Positions 36,074 to 42,526 of a stretch of 64,000 bases of DNA are shown here, piece by piece. Both the position numbers and the translations under genes were made by a program. Within the stretch, counting starts at the first letter, position 1. Each line of letters starts with the position of its first letter. Origin of the DNA: Thermoanaerobacter pseudethanolicus ATCC 33223 (GTDB lineage Bacteria > Bacillota > Thermoanaerobacteria > Thermoanaerobacterales > Thermoanaerobacteraceae); NCBI RefSeq assembly GCF_000019085.1, contig NC_010321.1:1499001-1563000 (forward strand). Reading direction: 5' to 3'. Under the pieces are notes generated by a model. It was given only the letters and a program-made list of their open reading frames with translations. It did not search any database and was not told where the DNA came from.

Positions 36074-36598
36074 GTATTCTATTCCGTATCTCGCTGGTAT
36101 TCCTTTTTCAAAAGGATGCTTAATCGCTTTCATCTCTGTAACCAAATCCGCTTTTTCAATTATCTCCTGAGGAGCACTCCTTCCTGTCAAAACCAATTCC
36201 ATCTCCGTCGGTTTCATATCTATTAACTTTAACACATCTTCCACTGTGTACATTTTACTATGTATTGCCGCCATTATCTCATCTAAAATTAAAATATCGC
36301 ACTTTTTGTTTTGAAGGACATCTACAACAAATTCATAGGCTTTTTTCATATCCTCAGCAAGAATCTTCTTTTCCTCTTCATTTAAACTCCAAAAAAACTT
36401 TTCTGTTGATTGAAACCTAAAAACCTTGAAATTTTCAATATTCTTAAGTGTATGCAACTCCCCTGTATCCGTGCCTTTCAGAAATTGTACCATATAAACT
36501 TTAAAGCCTCTTCCCACCGCTCTTATGCCAAGTCCAATAGAAGCCGTCGTCTTTCCTTTGCCATCTCCAGTATAAACTTGTATAAGTCCTCTCTCCAA
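36071..36598 (-). CDS. cobO: Cob(I)alamin adenosyltransferase (CobA/BtuR/CobO type)
   Basis: A 175-residue P-loop enzyme that adenosylates corrinoids. Walker A is VYTGDGKGKTTASIG at about 8-22; other blocks are MVQFLKGTDTGEL, the LILDEIMAAI Walker B and LTGRSAPQEIIEKADLVTEM. The start is TTG after GGGGGAATGAGTT. It lies 36 bases after the SSB-like gene on the same strand. No other cobalamin genes are nearby, so it probably salvages or activates cofactor for B12-dependent enzymes. Confidence 0.93.
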   Translation of the reverse strand: MERGLIQVYTGDGKGKTTASIGLGIRAVGRGFKVYMVQFLKGTDTGELHTLKNIENFKVFRFQSTEKFFWSLNEEEKKILAEDMKKAYEFVVDVLQNKKCDILILDEIMAAIHSKMYTVEDVLKLIDMKPTEMELVLTGRSAPQEIIEKADLVTEMKAIKHPFEKGIPARYGIEY

Positions 36599-36634
36599 AA
36601 CTCATTCCCCCTTGTGTCCTCTGTTATTTCCATT

Positions 36635-37282
36635 CTAACTCTTTTGTAATTCTTTTTCAACCACTTCCATCCTCGTAATAGAAACCTCATAAGCGACCTT
36701 TGTAACCACTTCATCGCCCAGTTTTTTTTGGTATTCCCTACTCTGCACTCTTCCCCATAAACGTATACGATCTCCTATTTCTAACTTTTCAGAAAACCTT
36801 GCATTTCTTCCCCACGCTATGACAGGTATGTAATCAGATTTGTTATAAGGCCTATTTACCGCAATTAATAAATCAGTTATCTCTCTCCCAAAGGGAGTAG
36901 TTCTATAAACTGGTTTTTTACAAATAAAGCCATCCAAAAAAATTTCATTCGGATTTTTTACTACTTCATCTTCCGACAATACCCTTATGTCTCGAGTAAA
37001 TATGGTCAAAATCAACTTATTTTTCCCTTCTTCTGGAGATTTTCTATTGTATGACCTCAATTGCCCTTCAATCTTTACCCTGGTACCTACCTGTAAATTC
37101 ATACCTTCAAATAAACGGTTAGAAATAGTAACAGGAAGATAATCTTTCGTTTCACTCAATCTTGGAACTTCCAAAATAAAATTAAAAAATTCTTCTCCAT
37201 ATAGTTCATGACTGTACTCTAAATCAGTAAAAATTTTCCCTACCACTACAACTACATTGTTCTCCAAAAAGTTGCCTGCCAT
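36635..37282 (-). CDS. SSB-like protein with two OB folds
   Basis: A 215-residue protein with two tandem single-stranded-DNA-binding-type OB domains (about 5-105 and 112-208). The second has the Ssb pattern ITDLLIAVNRPYNKSDYIPVIAWGRNARF and LEIGDRIRLWGRVQSREYQK. The first is similar in layout but diverged (FILEVPRLSETKDYLPVTIS). It is not the main replicative SSB (no acidic tip at the C-terminus). Such proteins occur in Clostridia with no proven role. GGGGAGAGTGAACAC precedes the ATG. Confidence 0.85.
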   Translation of the reverse strand: MAGNFLENNVVVVVGKIFTDLEYSHELYGEEFFNFILEVPRLSETKDYLPVTISNRLFEGMNLQVGTRVKIEGQLRSYNRKSPEEGKNKLILTIFTRDIRVLSEDEVVKNPNEIFLDGFICKKPVYRTTPFGREITDLLIAVNRPYNKSDYIPVIAWGRNARFSEKLEIGDRIRLWGRVQSREYQKKLGDEVVTKVAYEVSITRMEVVEKELQKS

Positions 37283-37394
37283 GTGTTCACTCTCCCCTTC
37301 CCCTTATGTGTCCTTCTAAAAATATATATTAAAATTAGAAAGCATTTATGACAGGTGGCAAAAGTAATCGTTAAAATTATCTTTAAAAAATTTA

Positions 37395-37937
37395 TCACCG
37401 CCCACTATTCTCAAAGGTTTTAACCACATTTTGTATATCTTTAATTTCATACCCTAAAATTAATAATACAGTTATTACAAATAATGAGTTATATATATTA
37501 TACTGTCCAGGAACTTTTATTTCAACAGGTATTTCCAATGGCTCTATCAATCTGCCTTTTAAATTAAAAAAAGACCTTTGTACGCAATAATTGAATCCAT
37601 AGCCTCCATCTTCGTATAATATAGAAGAAGCAGTTATAGAAGATTTAGGATTCAACCCGCAAGTTATAAGAGTAGAATTTATTCCCCGTGCAAAAAGTTT
37701 ATTTGATTTTTCATCATCAGCGTTTATTATTATTACACTACTGGGGAAAGTATAGATATAATTTTTTAATTTTTGAAAATATTCATCGTTGGAAATGTTA
37801 GAAACAATTAATATGTCCACTCTTTTATTTTGGTCTTCCAATTCTTCTACTACCACTTCATTTGTATTTACACAATGAGAAATGAATTTTAAAATCGCAG
37901 TTTTCCCTGTGCTCCCGCCAATTAATATATGTATCAT
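37395..37937 (-). CDS. Short Mur-ligase-like protein
   Basis: A 180-residue protein resembling only the central ATPase domain of Mur ligases. The usual GTNGKT loop appears as GGSTGKTAIL at about 6-15, followed by VDILIVSNISNDEYF, SSVIIINADDEKSNKLFA and GQYNIYNSLFVITVLLILGY. These correspond to the D-H..G, NADD and HNxxNxxAA regions of Mur enzymes. Residues for the UDP-substrate domain and the C-terminal ligase domain are absent. The ATG at 37937 has GGGAG 8 bases upstream. It is either a remodelled regulator or a decayed ligase; I cannot tell which. Confidence 0.6.
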   Translation of the reverse strand: MIHILIGGSTGKTAILKFISHCVNTNEVVVEELEDQNKRVDILIVSNISNDEYFQKLKNYIYTFPSSVIIINADDEKSNKLFARGINSTLITCGLNPKSSITASSILYEDGGYGFNYCVQRSFFNLKGRLIEPLEIPVEIKVPGQYNIYNSLFVITVLLILGYEIKDIQNVVKTFENSGR

Positions 37938-38011
37938 ATAACCAGCTCCCATTTTTGAGTACTATTTTTATTCTTTTCCTAAACTTAAATTTTATAATGC
38001 CAATTATATGA

Positions 38012-38041
38012 AATATAGGAAGGCATGATGCCTTCCTATAT
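38012..38041 (-). terminator. Terminator after the sleB-like gene
   Basis: ATATAGGAAGGC / GCCTTCCTATAT with loop ATSAT, overlapping the stop of the hydrolase gene. The following tract is T-rich but broken. Confidence 0.65.
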
Positions 38042-38647
38042 TCCGAACCAGTGGTGTCCTATCACATTTGTAATTGTCCTTGTCCATATCCACCAAGAAG
38101 TTGAAGTAGCTGGATTGAAAAAGTATAGTGCTCCTCCTGTTGGGTCCCATCCAGCTAAAGCTGCATCTGCTGCTTTAAAAGCTGTAAGGTCAGGTTCATG
38201 ATTGAAAAATTCACCATTCGTTACAGGTTCAAAAGCATCTGGCTGATATATAACTCCTGCTACAGTATTTGGGAAAATACCGCTTTTTACTCTATTCAAA
38301 ATTACCGCCCCTACAGCGACCTGACCCTCAAAGCTTTCTCCACGAGCTTCAGCATAAATCATTTTTGCGATTAAATATCTGTCAACAAGATAATTGTAAT
38401 AATCACTATTTTCATTTACTGGCACAACCAATTTTTCACCAGGATATATCAAATCGCTCCATTTCCCATTTGCCTGTTTTATGCTATTTACATCACTACC
38501 ATACCATTTCGCTATTAAATACAAAGATTCACCTTTAGAAACAACGTGGATTTTGTCGTAAGCGTATGCCGAAGTAATTCCTCCAAATATCATTATAAAA
38601 ATTATTAAATATACTACAGCAATTTTCAAAATTTTATTCTTCATCAT
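38036..38647 (-). CDS. sleB: LysM + SleB-type cell-wall hydrolase
   Basis: A 203-residue exported enzyme, probably a spore-cortex lytic transglycosylase. It starts at ATG 38647 with GGAGGAAACTT upstream; the longer frame has no site. A signal peptide spans about 1-29 (ends SAYA). A LysM domain (about 31-76; IHVVSKGESLYLIAKWYG) precedes the Hydrolase_2 domain with the catalytic Glu in MIYAEARGESFEGQVAVGAV and the ILNRVKSGIFPNTVAGVIYQ block. The order LysM-Hydrolase_2 is common in Clostridia. Confidence 0.92.
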   Translation of the reverse strand: MMKNKILKIAVVYLIIFIMIFGGITSAYAYDKIHVVSKGESLYLIAKWYGSDVNSIKQANGKWSDLIYPGEKLVVPVNENSDYYNYLVDRYLIAKMIYAEARGESFEGQVAVGAVILNRVKSGIFPNTVAGVIYQPDAFEPVTNGEFFNHEPDLTAFKAADAALAGWDPTGGALYFFNPATSTSWWIWTRTITNVIGHHWFGI

Positions 38648-38816
38648 AAGTTTCCTCCTTTCTATTCCGTTAACCGCAATAGCAGGAGTTAATTCGATTA
38701 CAATTATAAACTCTTCTATCAATATTGTCATCCTTCGTATTTCCTGATAATCCTCCATTTATTAAAAATATCTCTAGAATGATATATTATAGTGATATAT
38801 TCTTAGATATACTAAT

Positions 38817-39752
38817 CTATGGAAGATTCCCATTTTTTCTAAAATTATCCTCCAAAATGCTTTCTAAAAAGTTATTAATACAATCGATTATTCCCTTTTC
38901 AAATAATATTCCCTCAATTCCCTTTTCTTTTAATTCATGATATTTCATAGCGATAAATTCATAAAAATCATATCTATCTATTTTCTTTTCTTTTTCAGGA
39001 GAAATGATTAAAAATTTATCAAAAGTTGCTCTATCATTCCGCCCTACTTTCAAATAAGCCTGGGGTAACAAAGTAAGATCAACTTTTAAAAAATTCCTCT
39101 TTGTTCCGTAATTAATTAAAAAAGCTTTAGAGCAAATTAATTGAAGGAGGGATTTCAATTCCCCAATATTTCCTTCATATTGCAAAGACAAAAGCAAAGA
39201 AATTACTTCTGGATGTACAACAATATTTAAGTTGAGCCGTTTGGCTTCTTCTCTAAAAAGGTAAACAATTATCTCAATTTTCTCGTTTAGAGGCCTTTCC
39301 TCAAAAGATGGCAATTGAATGATAACTGGTATTCGTCTCATAAAAGTCTTTAAAAGAAATGAATCAGGTCTCTCTGTAGTAGCTGCTACAATCATTAAGT
39401 TAGCATTTCTTTCCACAGTATCCCCCAATTTTCGATATACTCCCTTGTCCATAAGGTAAAATAACATCTCTTGACCTTCAGGAGGTAATCTGTGAACCTC
39501 GTCAAGGAATAATATCCCTTTATCAGCTTTCTCTACTAAACCTATCTTATCTACATCAGCTCCAGTATAGGCTCCTTTAACATGTCCAAACAAATAAGAC
39601 ATAAGAAGTTGAGGATTGTTATAGTAATCCGCACAGTTTAACACTTCAAGAGGTCCTACCCTACCATTTTGAAGACTAAATTTGTGCATCATCTCTGCGA
39701 AAAAAGATTTACCAGAGCCCGGCGGTCCTATGATAAGAGTATGAAGTCCATA
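38817..39752 (-). pseudogene. LevR-type sigma-54 activator, AAA+ fragment (3' part)
   Basis: The C-terminal part of an enhancer-binding protein gene interrupted by the IS110 segment. From about 39752 it reads YGLHTLIIGPPGSGKSFFAE (Walker A), GHVKGAYTGAD (the sigma-54 contact loop GAFTGA, here GAYTGA), GILFLDEVHRL (Walker B) and RRIPVIIQLPSF. It stops at 38817 soon after the AAA+ domain. LevR-type proteins usually continue with PRD and PTS EIIA/EIIB-like domains for some 500 more residues, so the 3' end also seems lost. The 14 codons before 39752 belong to the inserted DNA. Confidence 0.85.
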
Positions 39753-39896
39753 AGTATTTCGGTAATATGTCAAGAGGGTGATAAAAAAATTCAAAAAAAA
39801 ATTTAATAAAATAACCTAAAAAAGGGCATAGCAAAGCTAACCATCACGCAATAAGCTAATGGAAAATAATGTAAAATATGGTTATGGGGTAATATG

Positions 39897-41156
39897 TTAA
39901 CTTATACAATCATCTCCTTTCATTATTGGGGATTTATAAAGTTTTTCTTCGCGCAGCAGAGCGAAGACTAACCTTACAGTTTTACGTGCAGTCAATACAA
40001 GAGCACGTTTATGCTTGTGAGTTTTGCTTTCTTTAAATTTGCGGGCATAGTATTGTGAGAACTCAGGTAAATACTTCCTGAGCTGGTCAGCTGCTTGAAT
40101 AAAATAATATCTGAGATACTCATTACCAGTACGCTTGAGATATGTGTCCTCCGCTTTAAAATCAGCAGACTGGTACTCTGACCAATAAAGGCCGGAAAAC
40201 TTTGCAAGGGCATTATCATTATCAAACCTTGAAATTCCGCCTATCTCAGATATTAAGCCGGCTGCGATGGTTGGGCCAATACCTTTTACTGATGTAAGAC
40301 AAAGGAATTCATTGTTAAATCCTTTGACCTCATTAATAATGGCTTTTTCTACAGCTTTCTTCTGCTTTTCAAGGGACTGTAGATTATCAAAGCAAGACTT
40401 GATAACAAAGTTTAAAGAATCATCTACAGTAGCATTAATTCTATAAGACTTGCGAACAGCCTCTTGAAGCAATTTAGCTGTAGCTTCTGGATCATCAAAG
40501 CGATCTTTACTCTTATCAACCAAAAAGCCGGCAAGTTCATCAAGCGGTCGAGCCGCAATATCATCAAGGGTGAAAAACTCATTAAATATTTCAGTAGCAG
40601 TTGCTCCAAAATTATTACTAAAGACTTTATTTTGGCACAAACCGCTAAACTTAAGGAACAAATTGCTGAGTAAATAATTTTTTTCTCTAACAATACTATT
40701 AACAATGTGAAAGCGATGACGAGTAAGCCTCTGGAGAGCAAGATATCTAAAATCTACAGAACAAGATTTAGGGAGTCTACCGAATCTCAGTTTTTCAGCA
40801 ATAGCAAAGGCATCAATCCAGTCATTTTTAGGCAAATTACCGAGAGACTTTTTAAAAGCATTAATAATATTAGCATTAAAAGTAGTAATAGAAGGTTGAT
40901 AAGGCTTAAGAGCAGAATGATCAGCCAAATAATACTGGAGGTGCCAGCCATAGACTGAGGTAGATTCCAAACCAATAAAGACCTTTTGAATATTGTATTT
41001 ATTACAACACTCCAAGATACGTGATACTATAACATCACAACCATGAGGGTTATTTTCTACAGAAAAACGGGAGGAAGCATCATTACCCTCCTGGTCGAGA
41101 ATATGAACCTTGACATCATTCAGGCTTACATCCATACCAACAAAAAGCTTATTCAA
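39897..41156 (-). CDS. IS110-family DEDD recombinase (transposase)
   Basis: A 419-residue recombinase. The N-terminal RuvC-like domain has the DEDD residues in FVGMDVSLNDVKV, FIGLESTSVYG and KNDWIDAFAIAE. The C-terminal Tnp_IS116/IS110/IS902 domain shows LTSVKGIGPTIAAGLISEIG, FSGLYWSEYQS with the serine region, then LKRTGNEYLRYYFIQAA. Length is full and no frameshift is seen, so the element may be active. The start is TTG at 41156, 10 bases after AAAGGAGG. A 5' noncoding region with structured RNA precedes it, as in the IS110 subgroup. Confidence 0.93.
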   Translation of the reverse strand: MNKLFVGMDVSLNDVKVHILDQEGNDASSRFSVENNPHGCDVIVSRILECCNKYNIQKVFIGLESTSVYGWHLQYYLADHSALKPYQPSITTFNANIINAFKKSLGNLPKNDWIDAFAIAEKLRFGRLPKSCSVDFRYLALQRLTRHRFHIVNSIVREKNYLLSNLFLKFSGLCQNKVFSNNFGATATEIFNEFFTLDDIAARPLDELAGFLVDKSKDRFDDPEATAKLLQEAVRKSYRINATVDDSLNFVIKSCFDNLQSLEKQKKAVEKAIINEVKGFNNEFLCLTSVKGIGPTIAAGLISEIGGISRFDNDNALAKFSGLYWSEYQSADFKAEDTYLKRTGNEYLRYYFIQAADQLRKYLPEFSQYYARKFKESKTHKHKRALVLTARKTVRLVFALLREEKLYKSPIMKGDDCIS

Positions 41157-41214
41157 GATTGTTACACCTCCTTTCAAAAGTGATAAAGTAAGTAAAAGTT
41201 AATTTGAGATAACC

Positions 41215-41431
41215 CTAGCAACCAGATTATGTAGCAACCTCGCAATTAGCTCTTAATATATAAGCCTGAATCCTCTGCTGCCAGGGGCTTATATATGACA
41301 AAGCAGATTTCGCGTAAGAAAAGGCAAATCTGGTGTAGGGACCACACTTAAAAGAGCGGTCAAGCCGCATGGAGGACGAAAGCCTGTCCCACATTAACTT
41401 TACAGTATAATAATGCTACAAGTTATCTCAA
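41215..41431 (-). ncRNA. Candidate IS110 bridge RNA with its promoter
   Basis: Upstream of the recombinase on the same strand is a promoter (-35 TTGAGA 41426-41431, 16-base spacer, -10 TATACT 41404-41409). About 180 bases follow with three stems: GTGGGAC / GTCCCTAC (41386-41392 with 41335-41342), CAGATTT / AAATCTG (41326-41332 with 41304-41310), and a perfect 11-bp stem ATATATAAGCC / GGCTTATATAT (41286-41296 with 41256-41266) with a large loop. Length, position and several stem-loops with big loops match the bridge RNAs described for IS110 elements. Guide assignments to target and donor are not made. Confidence 0.6.
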
Positions 41432-41469
41432 AAGTAAATAATAAGGCCGAAAAAAGATGAGACGGCCGC

Positions 41470-41511
41470 GCCATGAATCCTGCATATTGCGCAATATTAC
41501 GGATTCATGGC
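41470..41511. repeat. 42-bp palindrome at the edge of the IS110 segment
   Basis: Outer arms GCCATGAATCC (41470-41480) and GGATTCATGGC (41501-41511) enclose a perfect 14-bp palindrome ATATTGCGCAATAT (41484-41497). It could be an IS end structure or a REP-like target. It is preceded by a second hairpin GGCCG/CGGCC (41443-41468). Confidence 0.8.
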
Positions 41512-41624
41512 AATAGATAAGATTTTAGACAAGATGAGAATATTAAAGATTTCCAGTTATAAATGCACTTTATTAAATTTTTAAGAAGTGAGACAAATTT
41601 ATTGTCTTTAAAATTAATTATACG

Positions 41625-42029
41625 AGGAGGATACAATACAGCCGCTTTGGCCTGTTCTATTTGCCCTTTGAGGCTGCCATCATGTCCTATTATATTTTCA
41701 AAAGCACATTCTTTTTCTTTTCCCAAATCTAAAAAATCAATTAAATCTTTTAGAAGTATCTCTTCCTTAACCTTATTCCCTAAAAAATGAGCTAATCTAT
41801 TTTTTTCAATATAATACACAGGTTTTGAAATAATTTTAACTATTTTCCCTTCTCTTACAAGATGATTTAAAATAAAAGACACATTGGGTCGAGCTATTTT
41901 TAGCAATTGCGCTATTTCTTCTGTAGTGACCCCACCTTTTCTATTTATCAAAAAATCCTGAAGATTAAATTCCTTACTCTTTTCTATAATGAAATTGTAA
42001 ATTTTTTCTTTATTAGTCATATAAAACAT
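41625..42029 (-). pseudogene. LevR-type sigma-54 activator, HTH fragment (5' part)
   Basis: The first 135 codons of the interrupted activator. It starts at ATG 42029 with GAGGAAGTG upstream. A winged-helix domain (about 5-75; GGVTTEEIAQLLKIARPNVSFILNHLVREGKIVKI) is followed by the lead-in to the AAA+ domain (FENIIGHDGSLKGQIEQAKA, AVLYPP). The frame then enters inserted DNA and stops at 41505. PTS-type LevR/ManR activators have exactly this order. The missing continuation is found at 38817-39752. Confidence 0.85.
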
Positions 42030-42046
42030 CACTTCCTCAATTAATA

Positions 42047-42068
42047 AACCTCCTGTCAAAAGGCAGGA
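42047..42068 (-). terminator. Expression-platform hairpin of the c-di-GMP riboswitch
   Basis: Minus strand CTCCTGCC-TTTT-GACAGGAGG followed by TTTATTAATT, between the riboswitch and the activator start. It could act as a conditional terminator. Confidence 0.55.
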
Positions 42069-42083
42069 GATTATATATAAATG

Positions 42084-42162
42084 TTGGCAGCCCGGCTATC
42101 ATAGCAAAACTATCGCTTTAGACCCGTGGCTTTGCGTCCCCGCCTTTCGACGAGTTTGCCTT
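42084..42162 (-). promoter_or_regulatory. c-di-GMP-I (GEMM-I) riboswitch
   Basis: The minus strand has the GEMM-I core in order: GGCAAAC, TCGAAAGGCGGGGACGCAAA, GCCACGGGTCTAAAG, a short variable stem (CGATAGTTTTGCTATG) and ATAGCCGGGCTGCC, which closes P1 with the initial GGCA. The GGGACGCAAAGCC block with the later GCCGGG is diagnostic. The only gene downstream on this strand is the split LevR-type activator. Whether c-di-GMP switches it on or off depends on the hairpin at 42047-42068 and cannot be decided by eye. Confidence 0.92.
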
Positions 42163-42318
42163 TTTCAACAAAAATTTATTTAATTTTCCTATATTACTAT
42201 TTCGACATAAATATGAATTTTCCTTCTATTTTTAAAAAAGATTTTTTCTACATAATTCGTTAAATTTATACTAATTTCTAAATGTATGTGTTTTATGCAT
42301 TATTTTGTGTATCAAAAA

Positions 42319-42340
42319 TGTGTATAAAAAATTATACACA
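42319..42340. promoter_or_regulatory. Candidate enhancer (UAS) inverted repeat
   Basis: Perfect 9-bp inverted repeat TGTGTATAA-AAAA-TTATACACA, 40 bases upstream of the -24 element of the sigma-54 promoter, with an extra half-site TGTGTATC just before it (42306-42313). It is the likely binding site for the adjacent activator, by position only. Confidence 0.55.
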
Positions 42341-42378
42341 TTAAAAACTTTTATTAATTTTGTCTATATACAGTAAAT

Positions 42379-42394
42379 TGGCATAAAAATTGCT
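42379..42394 (+). promoter_or_regulatory. Sigma-54 (-24/-12) promoter
   Basis: TTGGCATAAAAATTGCTT contains GG (42380-42381) and GC (42392-42393) exactly 10 bases apart, with TGGCA and TTGC around them, the sigma-54 consensus. The start of transcription would be near 42405. It faces the subtilisin gene and is divergent from a sigma-54 activator gene, which greatly strengthens the call. Confidence 0.75.
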
Positions 42395-42432
42395 TGAGTT
42401 TTATTATAGAAAATAAATCTTACAGAAAGGAG

Positions 42433-42504
42433 ATGATGAATAGAAGAAAGAAACAGTTTCACTTAGCGACTAGAAGGGCTGACTTAAATTTTAAAAAATA
42501 TTAA
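42433..42504 (+). CDS. Possible 23-codon leader peptide
   Basis: ATGATG at 42433/42436 just after GAAAGGAG opens a short frame (MMNRRKKQFHLATRRADLNF, then KKY) ending at TAA 42504, within the leader of the subtilisin mRNA. It is very basic. The ribosome site is rather close to the ATG, so translation is uncertain. Confidence 0.35.
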   Translation: MMNRRKKQFHLATRRADLNFKKY

Positions 42505-42526
42505 ATTTTTAAGGAGGTAAGAAAAA

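Larger units (their letters stand above)
39753..41624 (-). mobile_element. IS110-family insertion segment splitting the LevR-type gene
   Basis: The two halves of the activator join logically at LYPP (41625-41630) and YGLHT (39738-39752), so about 1.87 kb lies between them. It contains one intact IS110-family recombinase gene and a 460-base noncoding region on its 5' side. That is longer than most IS110 elements, so a second small insertion may be nested: the IS110 ends proper could lie near 39.8 and 41.5 kb. IS110 elements leave no clear target duplication, and I could not fix the exact ends. Confidence 0.75.

Noticed and set aside
36523-36714. Overlapping frame between the corrinoid adenosyltransferase and SSB-like genes
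   Set aside because: It is out of frame with both real genes and shows no family pattern.
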